Positions 23,701 through 32,287 of a stretch of DNA of 50,570 nt are shown here, piece after piece. Source of the DNA: Acidobacteriota bacterium (GTDB taxonomy: Bacteria > Acidobacteriota > Thermoanaerobaculia > Multivoradales > JBCCEF01); the NCBI GenBank assembly GCA_039028635.1, contig JBCCHV010000047.1:1-50570 (forward strand). Reading direction: 5' to 3'. The position numbers were made by a program, and so were the translations under genes. The first letter of the stretch is position 1, and the number at the start of each line of letters is the position of its first letter. A model generated the notes under the pieces. That model ran no database searches and was not told where the DNA came from. It saw only the letters and a list, made by a program, of their open reading frames with translations.

Positions 23701-25212
23701 TCAGCGGGCGTAGCGCCAGGCGGTGTAGAGGCTGCTGTTGTCCTCGAACTGGCCGAAGAAGGTGTGCGGCTCGGTGCCCAGGAAGAGGTTGCCGCCGAGC
23801 TCGAAGCGCCAGCGGTCGCCGAGGTCGAACTCGAGGCGCGGCCGCAGGTAGGCGTCTTCGTCGGTGGGGCTCCAAAAGGTGAACAGAGAGAGGCGAACGG
23901 TTTGCTGGCGCAGCCGTTGCGTGAGGCGCACGGTGACCAGCAGGCGGGTCTCGTCACGGGCGGGAACGCCGGCCGGCAGGGTGCGCCGATAGGCGTCGTG
24001 GTCGAGCAGCTGCTCGGCGTAGAGCTGCAGGCCGCCGGTGAGCTCACGGCCGAGCTCGAGCTCGTAGCCGGCGAGGGCGCGTAGCTCACCGTTGGCGACG
24101 GTCGGATCGCCGCCATCGGCATCGTCCCGCGAGTCGTACCAACCGGCCTCGAAGCTGGCGATGCCGCGGCCCCAGGGCCCGCGGGCGCTGGCACCCCAGA
24201 CGGCGAGGCGCGGAAAGGTGGCGCGGCCGCTGTTGGGATCGAATCCGGCGGGACTCTTCCAGAAACCCGAGTAGCCATAGAGAGCGACCTCCCAGGAACC
24301 GATGCCGTCGCTCAGCCGCAGGGCGATCTCGTCGTCCTGCCAGAGGTCGTCTGGTGGCGCGGTGCGCAGGCGCTGGTCCCGCCCTCGGCGGCTGCCGCTG
24401 GCGGGATCGAAGAAGCTCAGGCGTTCGCCGGTGATGAAACGGTCCGGGTCGAACTGCGGCGTGTAGACGATTTCGACGTTGCCGCGCTCGGTGAACCAGC
24501 CGAGGCGCAGGGCGTCGGAAGGCGCCTTGAGGTACTCGGTCTTGCGTCCGAGGAGGAAGGACTGCCAGTCCTTGGGAAAGAGGTCGTTGATGAACAGCAG
24601 GTCGCCGGTGCCCCAGGTGAGGATCTGACGCCCGACCTGGAGGTCGAGGGCGTCGCTCGCCCGCCAGGTCCAGCGCAACTGGCGCAGGTCGCTCTCGAGG
24701 CCGCTCTCGAGGCCATCCGCCAGCAGGTCGACGCGGGCCTCGAGGACATGCCGCGACCAGGCCTTCTCGGCCGCTAGCTGCAGGCGGGTCTCGAGGAGGG
24801 TGAGGTCGTCTCGCTGCGCCGGATCATTGTCGAGGCGCGAGCCATAGCGCGCTTCCCAGAGCAGCCGCACGCGATCCATCCAGTCGCCTTTGGAGGCGGG
24901 CGCCGGGGCCGGGCTCGGGTCTTCCCCGAGGCCGCTGGGCAGGGCCGGTTCGTCGCCCAGGCCGCCCGGCAAGGCCGGCTCCTGGCCGGCGCCGAGGCCG
25001 GCCGGCAGCTCCGGTTCCGTCGCCTCCTCGGGCTGGTCTCGAGGGCTCTCGCCGTCGGGGCCGGCGAGCCCAGGTGGCAGGGCCGGTTCTGCGGCGGATT
25101 CTGGGGCTGTGACTGGCGCCGGGGAATCCGCCGGGGTCGGTTCCGGGGGAGCCTCCTGGGCGGCGGCGCCGATGCTGCCCAGGAGCAGCAGAATCACGGC
25201 GAGCCGGCGCAT
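23701..25212 (-). CDS. Outer-membrane beta-barrel protein with N-terminal EPxLPxGL repeats, RND cluster
   Basis: This encodes 503 residues from ATG 25212 (two bases after the upstream gene's stop). The signal peptide is 1-19 (AAA-Q). Residues 20-108 form a Pro/Glu/Ala-rich, probably disordered segment with four related decapeptides at 42-51, 66-75, 78-87 and 88-97 (EPALPPGLAG, EPELPAGLGA, EPALPGGLGD, EPALPSGLGE). Residues ~110-503 are amphipathic strands typical of a beta-barrel, including QVGRQILTWGTGDLLFINDLFP, split here as VGRQILTWG and FINDLFP. It resembles DUF1302/alginate-porin-like proteins found beside MMPL exporters. Role: outer-membrane part of the export system (inference). The same decapeptide occurs in the RND protein at 26012-28654. 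Confidence 0.8.
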   Translation of the reverse strand: MRRLAVILLLLGSIGAAAQEAPPEPTPADSPAPVTAPESAAEPALPPGLAGPDGESPRDQPEEATEPELPAGLGAGQEPALPGGLGDEPALPSGLGEDPSPAPAPASKGDWMDRVRLLWEARYGSRLDNDPAQRDDLTLLETRLQLAAEKAWSRHVLEARVDLLADGLESGLESDLRQLRWTWRASDALDLQVGRQILTWGTGDLLFINDLFPKDWQSFLLGRKTEYLKAPSDALRLGWFTERGNVEIVYTPQFDPDRFITGERLSFFDPASGSRRGRDQRLRTAPPDDLWQDDEIALRLSDGIGSWEVALYGYSGFWKSPAGFDPNSGRATFPRLAVWGASARGPWGRGIASFEAGWYDSRDDADGGDPTVANGELRALAGYELELGRELTGGLQLYAEQLLDHDAYRRTLPAGVPARDETRLLVTVRLTQRLRQQTVRLSLFTFWSPTDEDAYLRPRLEFDLGDRWRFELGGNLFLGTEPHTFFGQFEDNSSLYTAWRYAR

Positions 25213-25214
25213 CG

Positions 25215-26015
25215 TCAGGGCAGGTGCTGGCGCGGTGGATTGCGCAGGTAGCGCTCCGAGAAGATCTCTTCGGGCAGGCCGAGGTCGTAGTCCACCTGCG
25301 AGTACTCGAGCACCGTGTGGCCACCGATGCGCTGGTCGCTCATCTTCATCTTGGTGACCGTCTTCTTGCCCTGGATGTCTTCCACGGCGAGCACTTTGAG
25401 GGTGCGGTAGACGTTGCCGTCCTGCTCGAACTTGATTTCCACCGGGATGAAGCTCGCCTTGTGGATCCACATGGTGAAGCGGTCGAACTCGACGGCTTTG
25501 GGGTCTTTGGGAGTGTTCTCGAGGACGTAGTAATTGGCCGTCGTCTCGATCAGCCGATGATGATCCTCGTCGATGCCGCGGCCGGAGACGTCCTCGTAAA
25601 AGAAGTGGGAGCCCACGAAGCTGGTGCGCTCGTCGGAGGCGGCGATGCGCTTCTGGACGTCGAGGGCCGGCAGGTAGAGCCAGCGGTCGTCGTCCTTGCC
25701 GAGGTGCTTCCACACCAGGAAGGTGACGCCGCGCTCATCGGCCGGCTGGTCGAAGTAGACGTAGAGCTTTTGGGCGCCGTCTTCGGAGCCTTGGTCGCGG
25801 CGCAGAATGGTGAAGTCCTTGCGGCGCACCCGGCCTTTGCCGTCGGTGATCGTCAGCGAAGCGACGGCGCGGCCGTCCTGACCCTGGTAGTAGGCGACAT
25901 GGTTGGTCTTCTCGACGATCTCGGCGAGGCTCGGCGTGGCTTCGTCGGCTGCCGCGGCGCCGGGCGCCCACAGGATGGCGAGGACGAGCAGAAGAGAGAA
26001 GGCGAATCGGGTCAT
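25215..26015 (-). CDS. Outer membrane lipoprotein-sorting-like periplasmic protein (LolA-like fold, PF17131 type)
   Basis: This encodes 266 residues. The signal peptide ends AAA-D (~23). The body is the curved beta-sheet fold of the LolA/LolB superfamily in the form that accompanies MMPL exporters: YYQGQDGRAVASLTITD, KDFTILRRDQG, YVYFDQPADERGVTFLVW, RWLYLPALDVQKRI, SFVGSHFFYEDV and IPVEIKFEQDGNVYRTL strands in order. The start overlaps the RND gene stop as ATGA; the beta-barrel gene begins two bases after the stop. It probably carries a hydrophobic cargo across the periplasm between the RND pump and the outer membrane (known for the family, inferred here). Confidence 0.88.
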   Translation of the reverse strand: MTRFAFSLLLVLAILWAPGAAAADEATPSLAEIVEKTNHVAYYQGQDGRAVASLTITDGKGRVRRKDFTILRRDQGSEDGAQKLYVYFDQPADERGVTFLVWKHLGKDDDRWLYLPALDVQKRIAASDERTSFVGSHFFYEDVSGRGIDEDHHRLIETTANYYVLENTPKDPKAVEFDRFTMWIHKASFIPVEIKFEQDGNVYRTLKVLAVEDIQGKKTVTKMKMSDQRIGGHTVLEYSQVDYDLGLPEEIFSERYLRNPPRQHLP

Positions 26016-28654
26016 TTCGAGGTCTCGCGGGCTGGGAAGAACCGTCCTTCGAAGGTGCCCAAGGCGGCCGGTAGCACCAGGAAGGTGGCGAAGCCGGAGA
26101 TGACCAGGATCATCGCCAGCAACACTCCGACCGTATTGTAGGGAATCAGCGGTGCCAGCAGCAGCGGCGTGAAGCCGGCGGCGATCACCACCACGTTGCG
26201 CGCGATGGCGCGGGCCGGCTCCTCGAAGACGTCGGCGGAGGTCTGGCGCCAGTTGCCGAAGCGTTGGTAGCTCGCCCGTGAACGGGTCAGGAAGTGGATG
26301 GCGAAGTCGACCGCCAGACCGAGCGCGAGGGCGGACAGTACCGCCACCGGCATGTCGTAGTCCTTGCCGATCCAGCCGATCAGGCCGTAGACCATGGCGA
26401 TGGTCAGGGTGAGGGGAATCATCGACAGCAGGCCCCAGAGCAGCGAGCGGAAGAACAGGGTCATCATCAAGAGGATGACCAGGAAGCTGCCCAGGAATGC
26501 CTTGAGCATGCCGAGGACCATCTTCTCCTGCCAGATGACGTTGATGTAGGTGAGACCGAACCAGTGGGCCTCGAGTCCTGCCGGCGGCGGATGGGCGGCG
26601 ACGTGGTCGGCCACTGCCTGGACCACCGCCGCCATGTCCTGGTTGTCGCCGCTCTTGAGCTGCACCCAGAGATTGGCGGCGCGGTAGTCGGGAGTGACGA
26701 AGTGCCACAGATCGCCGGGACGGTGACTGCTCTCGTACTGCACCAGGGTCTGGGCGACGGCGGCCGCCGAGTCGGGAATGCGCAGCTCCTCCGGCTGGCC
26801 TTGGTGCAGGTCGCGATGAACTGTCTTGACGATGTCCGCCAGGGAGTTCGATTTGCCGACGATGCCGGTGCCGAGGAGGGCCTGCTGCAGGTCTTCGAGG
26901 TAGGCCAGCGCTGTCGGGTCCTTGAAGGTCTCGTCGGAGGCGGCCGTCGCCACCGCTGCGACGGGTTCGGCGGTGGCCTCGGGGCTGCCACCGAGGCCCG
27001 CGGGCAGCTCCGGCTCGCCTGCGCTGGTGTCGGCCCCGCCGAGGCCCGCCGGCAGGCTTGGCTCGGTGGCATCGACTGGGGCGTCACCCGGGGCGATATC
27101 AGGTTCGGTGTCTGGTTCGGCGACTGGTTCGGCGACTGGGGCACCTTGCGGAGGGGCCGCGACGCCCTCGGCCGGAGTGAGCGCCAGGTAGGCGGTGTAG
27201 GTGCCCGCGAAGTGCTCGTTGAGGACGCGGTCCGATTGCCGAATCTCGTGCGCCGCGCGGAACCAGCGAATCGGATTGTCGTTGACCTCGATGCGCTGAA
27301 TTCCCCAGGCGGAGAGCAGGCCGAGGCCGAGGGTGGCGACCAGAATGGCGGCCGAGCGCCGTTGGGCGAACCGGCCCAGCGCCAGGATGGCGCGGCCGAC
27401 GCGGGTCGAGTCGCCCAGGGGGCGACGGTCGCGGCTGCGGGCGGCGGCTCCGAAGCGCTCCAAGGCCGAGGCCGGCATCAACAGGATGTAGGCCGGTACC
27501 AGGGTGATGGTCATCAGCCAGGCGAGCAAGATGCCAATGGCGACGAAGATGCCGAATACCCGCACCGGGGGAATCGGCGTCAGGGCGAGGGAGGCAAAGC
27601 CCGCTGCCGAGGTCAGGGAGGTGGAGAGCATGGGGCGGGCGAGGCCGGCCATCACCTCGCCGAGGATTTGCCGGCGGTCGCCGTCACGGCGATAGCGATC
27701 GAAGAACTCGGAGAGGATGTGAACCGCGTCGAGGACGGCGATCGGCATCACGAAAATCGGGATCATCGAGCTCATGATGTGGATCACCTGGCCGCTGGCG
27801 ATGAGCAGGGCCATGGTGCACATGACCGCCAGCATCGCCACCAACAAGGGCGAGGCGATCAGCCTGAGCTGGCGGAAGAAGAACCACATCAGGAGGAAGA
27901 TGACCAGCATCGCCAAGGGGGCCGAGATCGCCATCTGGATGAACATCTCGACGCCGAAGGTGTCCTCCGCCACCGGCAGGCCGGTGACGAAGAACTGGTC
28001 GTTGCCGTCGAAGCTCGCGATGCGCTCCTGGAGGCGGCGATAGACCTGGTAGCTGAGCTCCTTCGAGGTCAGCGGGAGGTAGAGACCGAGGGCCTTGCCA
28101 TCGCCTGAAACCAAGGTGTTCTGCAGGAAGGGAACGCGCTGCGCCCGGCGGCGGATCTCGGCGGCCTCGGCATCGTCCGCCGGTGGCTCTGCCATCAGCC
28201 ACTCGAAGCGCAGGGTGCCGGGGCCAATGGGCTCGATGGCGTCGACCGTCGACGGCGCGATCAGGTCGACCTCGACCACGCCGGCGCGCGGGTCGGTCTG
28301 GCCGATGGCCTCGCCACGGAGCGTCTTGGCGAACTCCGTCAGCTCCCAGACGCGGCCCAAGGATGCGGCGTTGAAAACGCCTTGGGGGTGGCTCTCGTTG
28401 ACCACCCCCACCACCACCAGATCGTGCAGATCGAAGGCCTCTTTCATCTGGCGATGGAAGATCCGCACCGGCTCGTCGGCTTGCAGCATGTTCTCGGGGT
28501 TGGTGTCGACCCGAACGCCGTGGAGCGGCGAGAAGCGCTCCGGCCAGAGGGAAGGCAGGAGCGCGATCAGCACCAGGACGGCGGTGAGCAGGAGCCAGCT
28601 GGCGAGGGTGGTCTTGGGCCGCTCCATGGCGGAACGGGAGGCTGCGAGGCTCAT
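26012..28654 (-). CDS. RND/MMPL-family transporter with periplasmic EPxLPxGL repeats
   Basis: This encodes 880 residues from ATG 28654, with GGAG 7 bases upstream. The two-fold RND layout is seen: TM1 ~16-38, a large periplasmic loop, five helices (including MLVIFLLMWFFFRQLRLI and MSSMIPIFVMPIAVLDAVHI), then TM7, a second periplasmic loop and five more helices with the repeated pattern LGLAVDFAIHFLTR. The fold is that of MMPL/HpnN-type lipid or hydrophobic-compound exporters. Loop 2 has a ~70-residue low-complexity Pro/Ala/Glu insertion with EPSLPAGLGG (531-540) and EPELPAGLGG (547-556). It is first in a tight three-gene operon with the LolA-like and beta-barrel genes. The cargo is unknown. 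Confidence 0.9.
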   Translation of the reverse strand: MSLAASRSAMERPKTTLASWLLLTAVLVLIALLPSLWPERFSPLHGVRVDTNPENMLQADEPVRIFHRQMKEAFDLHDLVVVGVVNESHPQGVFNAASLGRVWELTEFAKTLRGEAIGQTDPRAGVVEVDLIAPSTVDAIEPIGPGTLRFEWLMAEPPADDAEAAEIRRRAQRVPFLQNTLVSGDGKALGLYLPLTSKELSYQVYRRLQERIASFDGNDQFFVTGLPVAEDTFGVEMFIQMAISAPLAMLVIFLLMWFFFRQLRLIASPLLVAMLAVMCTMALLIASGQVIHIMSSMIPIFVMPIAVLDAVHILSEFFDRYRRDGDRRQILGEVMAGLARPMLSTSLTSAAGFASLALTPIPPVRVFGIFVAIGILLAWLMTITLVPAYILLMPASALERFGAAARSRDRRPLGDSTRVGRAILALGRFAQRRSAAILVATLGLGLLSAWGIQRIEVNDNPIRWFRAAHEIRQSDRVLNEHFAGTYTAYLALTPAEGVAAPPQGAPVAEPVAEPDTEPDIAPGDAPVDATEPSLPAGLGGADTSAGEPELPAGLGGSPEATAEPVAAVATAASDETFKDPTALAYLEDLQQALLGTGIVGKSNSLADIVKTVHRDLHQGQPEELRIPDSAAAVAQTLVQYESSHRPGDLWHFVTPDYRAANLWVQLKSGDNQDMAAVVQAVADHVAAHPPPAGLEAHWFGLTYINVIWQEKMVLGMLKAFLGSFLVILLMMTLFFRSLLWGLLSMIPLTLTIAMVYGLIGWIGKDYDMPVAVLSALALGLAVDFAIHFLTRSRASYQRFGNWRQTSADVFEEPARAIARNVVVIAAGFTPLLLAPLIPYNTVGVLLAMILVISGFATFLVLPAALGTFEGRFFPARETSK

Positions 28655-28998
28655 CGAGATTCTCCGGAGGTGACGGAATGATCGCCGAGAGGCGACCGCC
28701 TTCGGCATACTAGCCCGATCTTGTCACCAGTCTTCGGCGATGGGGTGAAACCACGGCCTCTTTCAATCCCCTCGCCGCGCCCCGGGGGAGAATTCGGGGC
28801 TCCCCTGGAATCGTCGTTCATCCTCTGAAAGGCTTGACTTCGACGCCACAATTTGCGACCGTTCTGCGATTACTAGAATCTCTTGTTGGATTTCTGTGTG
28901 CAGAATTTGCCATGAGTTTTTTCTGGCAGGCGAACGAGAAGGGGCCGGCCCAGGTTTCGGGCCAGGGCTCGTAACGAACCCGAGACGTGGGAGGAAAT
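28655..28998. promoter_or_regulatory. Divergent intergenic region between RND operon and IPTL-CTERM gene
   Basis: This 344-base stretch has no supportable gene. It must contain the promoters of the RND operon (minus) and of the surface-protein gene (plus). The stretch 28830-28920 is visibly AT-richer. A TTGACT hexamer at 28834-28839 has no matching -10 at normal spacing. A short imperfect stem (GGGCTCGTAACGAACCC, about 28963-28982) sits just before the ribosome site of the next gene. Confidence 0.4.
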
Positions 28999-30153
28999 GT
29001 GAACAAGGATAGAACCCGAATTCTGGGACAGGTTGCCGTCGTTTTGGCTGTTGCCGCGCTGATGGCTGCTCCGATTTTGGCGCAGGACGCCAGCAAGCTC
29101 ACCCATGACGGCGCGATCGTGCCGAGCCCGCTGGGTGGTCCGGCGTGCACTGGCTTCAGTGATTACGAACAGCCGATCGACACCGCCAACTTCAACACCG
29201 CGCGGACCTCGGACGTCGAGGCCGCCTTCCTGACCTCCGAGGCCTTTGTCAGCGGCTCGACCATCACGGCCCTCACCGAGGGTGTGGCCGAGGGCGTTCG
29301 CTTCTGGGGCATCTCGGCTGAGTTCAACGCCGGCTTCCTCGGTCCCTGCACCGACGACGACACGGCCAACACGCCGTTCAACATCATCTTTTCGGAAGAC
29401 AACGCCGGCACGCCGGGCGCCGTCATCGCATCGGTGGTGGGAACTCCGGCGTCGATCACCAACACCGGCATTCCCTTCGCCTTCACCACCATCTTCGAGT
29501 GGGACGTGACGATTCCGCCGACGGACGTCACCGATGCCGCCTGGATCGGCATTCAGCGCCAGACCGGCGCCAGCACGCCGGGTGGTAACCAGTGTCTCTT
29601 CCTGTGGCTCGACGAGATCAACAACGCCACCTACGACAACACCGCCGATCAGAACGCGGCTCCGGTGCCTTCGGACCACGTCTTCTGCCTGAACGCGCCG
29701 GTGCCGCCGATGGAGGCCGATCTCGCCATCACGAAGACCGGTGAGGTCTTCGGCAACCAGATCGTCTACACCGTCACGGTGACCAACAACGGTCCTGCCG
29801 ATGCGGTCAACGTGGTGGTGACGGACATGCTGCCGGCCGAGGTGACCTACGTCAGCGACGACTGCGGCGCCCTCGACGTGCCGCCGTGGACCTGGAATGT
29901 CGGTCCTCTCGCCAACGGCGCTTCGGCGATGTGCAACATCACCGTCGACATCAATCCGGGCACCACCGGCGACGTCATGAACACCGCCATGGTGACCGCC
30001 GACAACGCCGATCCGCTGACCGCCGACAACTCGTCGACGGCGATCGTCGGGGTTGGCTCGGTGCTCGAGATTCCGACCCTCGGCACCTGGGGCTTGCTGC
30101 TCCTGCTGGTGGCCCTGGGCGGTGCTGGTCTCTACATCGTTCGCCGCGGCTAG
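28999..30153 (+). CDS. Surface protein with DUF11-like domain and IPTL-CTERM sorting signal
   Basis: This encodes 384 residues from GTG 28999, chosen for the GGAGGAA ribosome site at 28989-28995. The signal peptide ends ILA-Q (~28). Residues ~30-235 form an unassigned beta-rich domain. Residues ~238-350 form a DUF11-like Ig domain (ADLAITKTGE, YTVTVTNNGPADAVNVVVTD). The C-terminus has IPTLGTWG (358-365), a hydrophobic helix (LLLLLVALGGAGLYIV) and a final RRG. This is the IPTL-CTERM signal, known to pair with exosortase H. No exosortase gene is in this window. It is expected at the cell surface or in exopolysaccharide after processing; the molecular role is unknown. Confidence 0.92.
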   Translation: MNKDRTRILGQVAVVLAVAALMAAPILAQDASKLTHDGAIVPSPLGGPACTGFSDYEQPIDTANFNTARTSDVEAAFLTSEAFVSGSTITALTEGVAEGVRFWGISAEFNAGFLGPCTDDDTANTPFNIIFSEDNAGTPGAVIASVVGTPASITNTGIPFAFTTIFEWDVTIPPTDVTDAAWIGIQRQTGASTPGGNQCLFLWLDEINNATYDNTADQNAAPVPSDHVFCLNAPVPPMEADLAITKTGEVFGNQIVYTVTVTNNGPADAVNVVVTDMLPAEVTYVSDDCGALDVPPWTWNVGPLANGASAMCNITVDINPGTTGDVMNTAMVTADNADPLTADNSSTAIVGVGSVLEIPTLGTWGLLLLLVALGGAGLYIVRRG

Positions 30154-30156
30154 ACC

Positions 30157-30972
30157 TCAGCGAGCGGGGGCGGGCCGGTCTCCGGCACGCCAAGACGAAA
30201 GGCGGACCTTCGGGTCCGCCTTTTTTCGTGCCGGCGGGCTCGCCGCGATCAGCTTCAGGAACTCATCACGGCTGCCGCGGAAGACGTTGAGGTCGACGTG
30301 TCCCGAGATGCCGTCGATGCGACCGCGGTTGCCGTACTGCCAGAACAGCCAGCCCTCGGCGTCGGCCCAGCGAGGCGGCCGGAAGACGTCTCTTACCCAG
30401 AGGTCGTGGCGACGCAGGTCAGGGCTCAGAATGTGGTCGTAGGCCTCGCGGGTGACGTAGAGCATGGGGCGGCGGCCGCTGCCTTCTGCGACCCGGGTGA
30501 TCATCGCTCGCAGGTCGCGGCGCACATCGGCGACGCTCTGCCAGGATTTGCAGTTGCCACCGAGCTCGACGTCGATCACCGGCGGCAGATCGGCGGCGTG
30601 GAAACCGGGGACGGTGAGAAAGTTCTCGGCCTGCTCTGCGCCATCGCGGCAGAAGGTGAAGAAGTGGTAGGCCCCCCAGGGGATGTCGCGGTCGCTTGCC
30701 GCCTGCCGGTTGGTGTCGAAGGCCGGGTCCCGAAAGTCGCCCCCTTCGGACGCCTTGATGAAGAGGAACTGCACCAGCGGTCGCGGCAGCTCCTGCCAGA
30801 GAATCTCGCCCTGGTGGTGAGAGATGTCGAGGCCGCGTACCGGGTACTCGATGCGGTTGGGATAGTTGAGGCGCAGTATGCCGCTCTGCAACAGGCTGGC
30901 TCCGGCCAGGGACGTGACCATGGTGGCGAGGATCGCCGCCAGCCAGAGAGTCGTTTTCGCTCGCCCGCTCAT
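30157..30972 (-). CDS. Membrane-anchored GH25 lysozyme-like glycoside hydrolase
   Basis: This encodes 271 residues. The N-terminus has one hydrophobic helix (TTLWLAAILATMVTSLAGASLL, ~7-28), which is an uncleaved anchor or signal. The GH25 (Chalaropsis-type muramidase) hallmarks follow: RGLDISHHQG (D49), FIKASEGGDFRDPAF (E76), WGAYHFFTF, and PPVIDVELGG with the catalytic pair D134 and E136. The family cleaves the MurNAc-GlcNAc bond of peptidoglycan. The last ~20 residues (after about residue 250) are basic and are encoded across the hairpin that terminates the converging gene, so that tail is probably not functional. Likely a cell-wall hydrolase acting in the periplasm or at the surface. Confidence 0.9.
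   Translation of the reverse strand: MSGRAKTTLWLAAILATMVTSLAGASLLQSGILRLNYPNRIEYPVRGLDISHHQGEILWQELPRPLVQFLFIKASEGGDFRDPAFDTNRQAASDRDIPWGAYHFFTFCRDGAEQAENFLTVPGFHAADLPPVIDVELGGNCKSWQSVADVRRDLRAMITRVAEGSGRRPMLYVTREAYDHILSPDLRRHDLWVRDVFRPPRWADAEGWLFWQYGNRGRIDGISGHVDLNVFRGSRDEFLKLIAASPPARKKADPKVRLSSWRAGDRPAPAR
30201..30226 (+). terminator. Rho-independent terminator
   Basis: A perfect 8-bp GC stem (30201-30208 with 30213-30220) carries a TTCG tetraloop and is followed by six T. It lies 48 bases after the IPTL-CTERM gene stop. It also falls inside the 3' coding end of the converging GH25 gene. Confidence 0.93.
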
Positions 30973-31039
30973 GCAGCCATGGTGACTGCCGGATGTGGCC
31001 AGAATGGGGCAGCTTCGAGGAGTCGCGTGCCCTTAGCCG

Positions 31040-31561
31040 CTAGTTCCGGAAGCGGTAGTGCAGGAGCTGGACTCCGTTGTCGTAGACCTGGTGGTGGGTG
31101 AGGTCGAGGGCCTGGTGGTGGCGTTCCGAGAACAGCGGAATGCCATCGCCGAAGACCACCGGGTTGAGCTTCAAGACCAGCTCGTCGAGGAGGCCTGCGG
31201 CCAGCAGGCTCGAGGCCAGGCGCCCGCCGCCGCAGAGGTAGATCGCCTTGCCGGGCCGTTCCTTGAGCTCTCGAACTCGGGCCGCCGCGTCGCTTTTCAC
31301 CAGCTCGACGGCGGGATCCGGGCTGGCCTCGAGGCGGCGCGAGAAGACCAAGCTGACGAGCTGGGGATAGGGGTTGGTGACGCCCTGGCGTAGGCCGGCT
31401 TCGTAGGTGTGGCGCCCCATCAGCACGGTGTCGTAGCGCTCGAAGGATGCCAGGTAATCGGCGACGTGAGGACCTTCCTGGAGGAAGCCGTCCCAGCTGC
31501 CGTCGGGATGGGCGATGAAGCCGTCGATGGAGGTGGCGACGTGGTATTCGATGTGGCGCAA
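31040..31561 (-). CDS. RibD C-terminal / dihydrofolate reductase-like family protein
   Basis: This encodes 173 residues from TTG 31561, supported by GGGAG 7 bases upstream. It has the RibD-C domain: YHVATSIDGFIAHPDGSWDG, YDTVLMGRHTYE, VFSRRLEAS, KAIYLCGGGRLASSLLAAGLLDEL and LKLNPVVFGDGIPLF. Members reduce pteridine- or pyrimidine-like compounds with NADPH, but this stand-alone type has no established substrate. It is not part of a riboflavin operon here. It is followed by the GNAT gene 24 bases upstream on the same strand, probably as one transcript. Confidence 0.9.
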   Translation of the reverse strand: MRHIEYHVATSIDGFIAHPDGSWDGFLQEGPHVADYLASFERYDTVLMGRHTYEAGLRQGVTNPYPQLVSLVFSRRLEASPDPAVELVKSDAAARVRELKERPGKAIYLCGGGRLASSLLAAGLLDELVLKLNPVVFGDGIPLFSERHHQALDLTHHQVYDNGVQLLHYRFRN

Positions 31562-31585
31562 GCGATTCTCCCTTCCGAAGTCTCT

Positions 31586-32149
31586 TTACGCTGGCGAGGA
31601 CGTCGGCATTTCCATTTCCGCCGTCGGCCGCTCCATCAGCAGATCCCGTTGGCGGTCGCTGCCGAGCAGGAACTCGTGATCTCCGACCACTTCGAAGTGC
31701 CAGCGTTCATAGAAACGAATGGCGCGCGGATTGTGCTCCCACACTCCCAGCCAGAGGCGGTCGAAGCCTTGCCGGCGCGCCTCGGCGAGGCAGGCGGCCA
31801 TCAGGGCCGAGCCGCAGCCGGTGCCGATGGCGCTGCTCTCGACATAGAGGCGAACCAGCTCCACCGGACGACGCCCTCCGAGGCAGGGATAGCGGCCACC
31901 GGCTTGCAGCTTGACGTACCCGAGGGGCGTTCTCTCCGCGCCGGGATCGCACGCCAACAGAAAGGTCGCTCCCGGGTCCGCCAGCTCGCGAGCCACCTGA
32001 GCCGGCGAGAACGCGGTGGCGAGGTAGCGCTCGAGATCGTCCGGATCATTGTCGGCGGCGAAGGCGTCGCGGAAGGTGCGGGCGCCGAGGTCGGCGAGGG
32101 TCGCGACGTCGGACGTGGTGGCTAGGCGAAGCTCGAGATCGTTCTTCAT
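31586..32149 (-). CDS. GNAT-family N-acetyltransferase
   Basis: This encodes 187 residues from ATG 32149; upstream in-frame codons carry no domain. GNAT features are the opening RLATTSDVATLADLGARTF, ELVRLYVESSAIGTGCGSALMAACLAEARR (core strand and acetyl-CoA pyrophosphate loop GTGCGSALM in the Q/RxxGxG/A position), and WLGVWEHNPRAIRFYERWHFEVVG. The enzyme transfers acetyl from acetyl-CoA to an amine; the acceptor is unknown. It is cytoplasmic and probably co-transcribed with the RibD-C gene. Confidence 0.92.
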   Translation of the reverse strand: MKNDLELRLATTSDVATLADLGARTFRDAFAADNDPDDLERYLATAFSPAQVARELADPGATFLLACDPGAERTPLGYVKLQAGGRYPCLGGRRPVELVRLYVESSAIGTGCGSALMAACLAEARRQGFDRLWLGVWEHNPRAIRFYERWHFEVVGDHEFLLGSDRQRDLLMERPTAEMEMPTSSPA

Positions 32150-32287
32150 CGCTCGGTCCGTGGCTGGTAGCGGGCGGGCTCCAGCATAGTCGAAGGCAAC
32201 AATCGGGTGGTTCCCGCTGGATCGGCACGGCAAGCTCGTCGGGCTGGGTGGCAATCTCGCGACCGAGTCCTAGAAGGGAGTGAAATC

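Noticed and set aside
23701-25713. Longer start for the beta-barrel gene at 25713
   Set aside because: The extension is an out-of-frame copy of the LolA-like gene; ATG 25212 gives a clean signal peptide.
26294-28108. 604-codon plus-strand frame
   Set aside because: Antisense to the RND gene; His/Gln/Arg-rich, no domain.
28834-28879. TTGACT and TAGAAT as a promoter
   Set aside because: Spacing is far too long (34 bases); no good -10 at 16-18.
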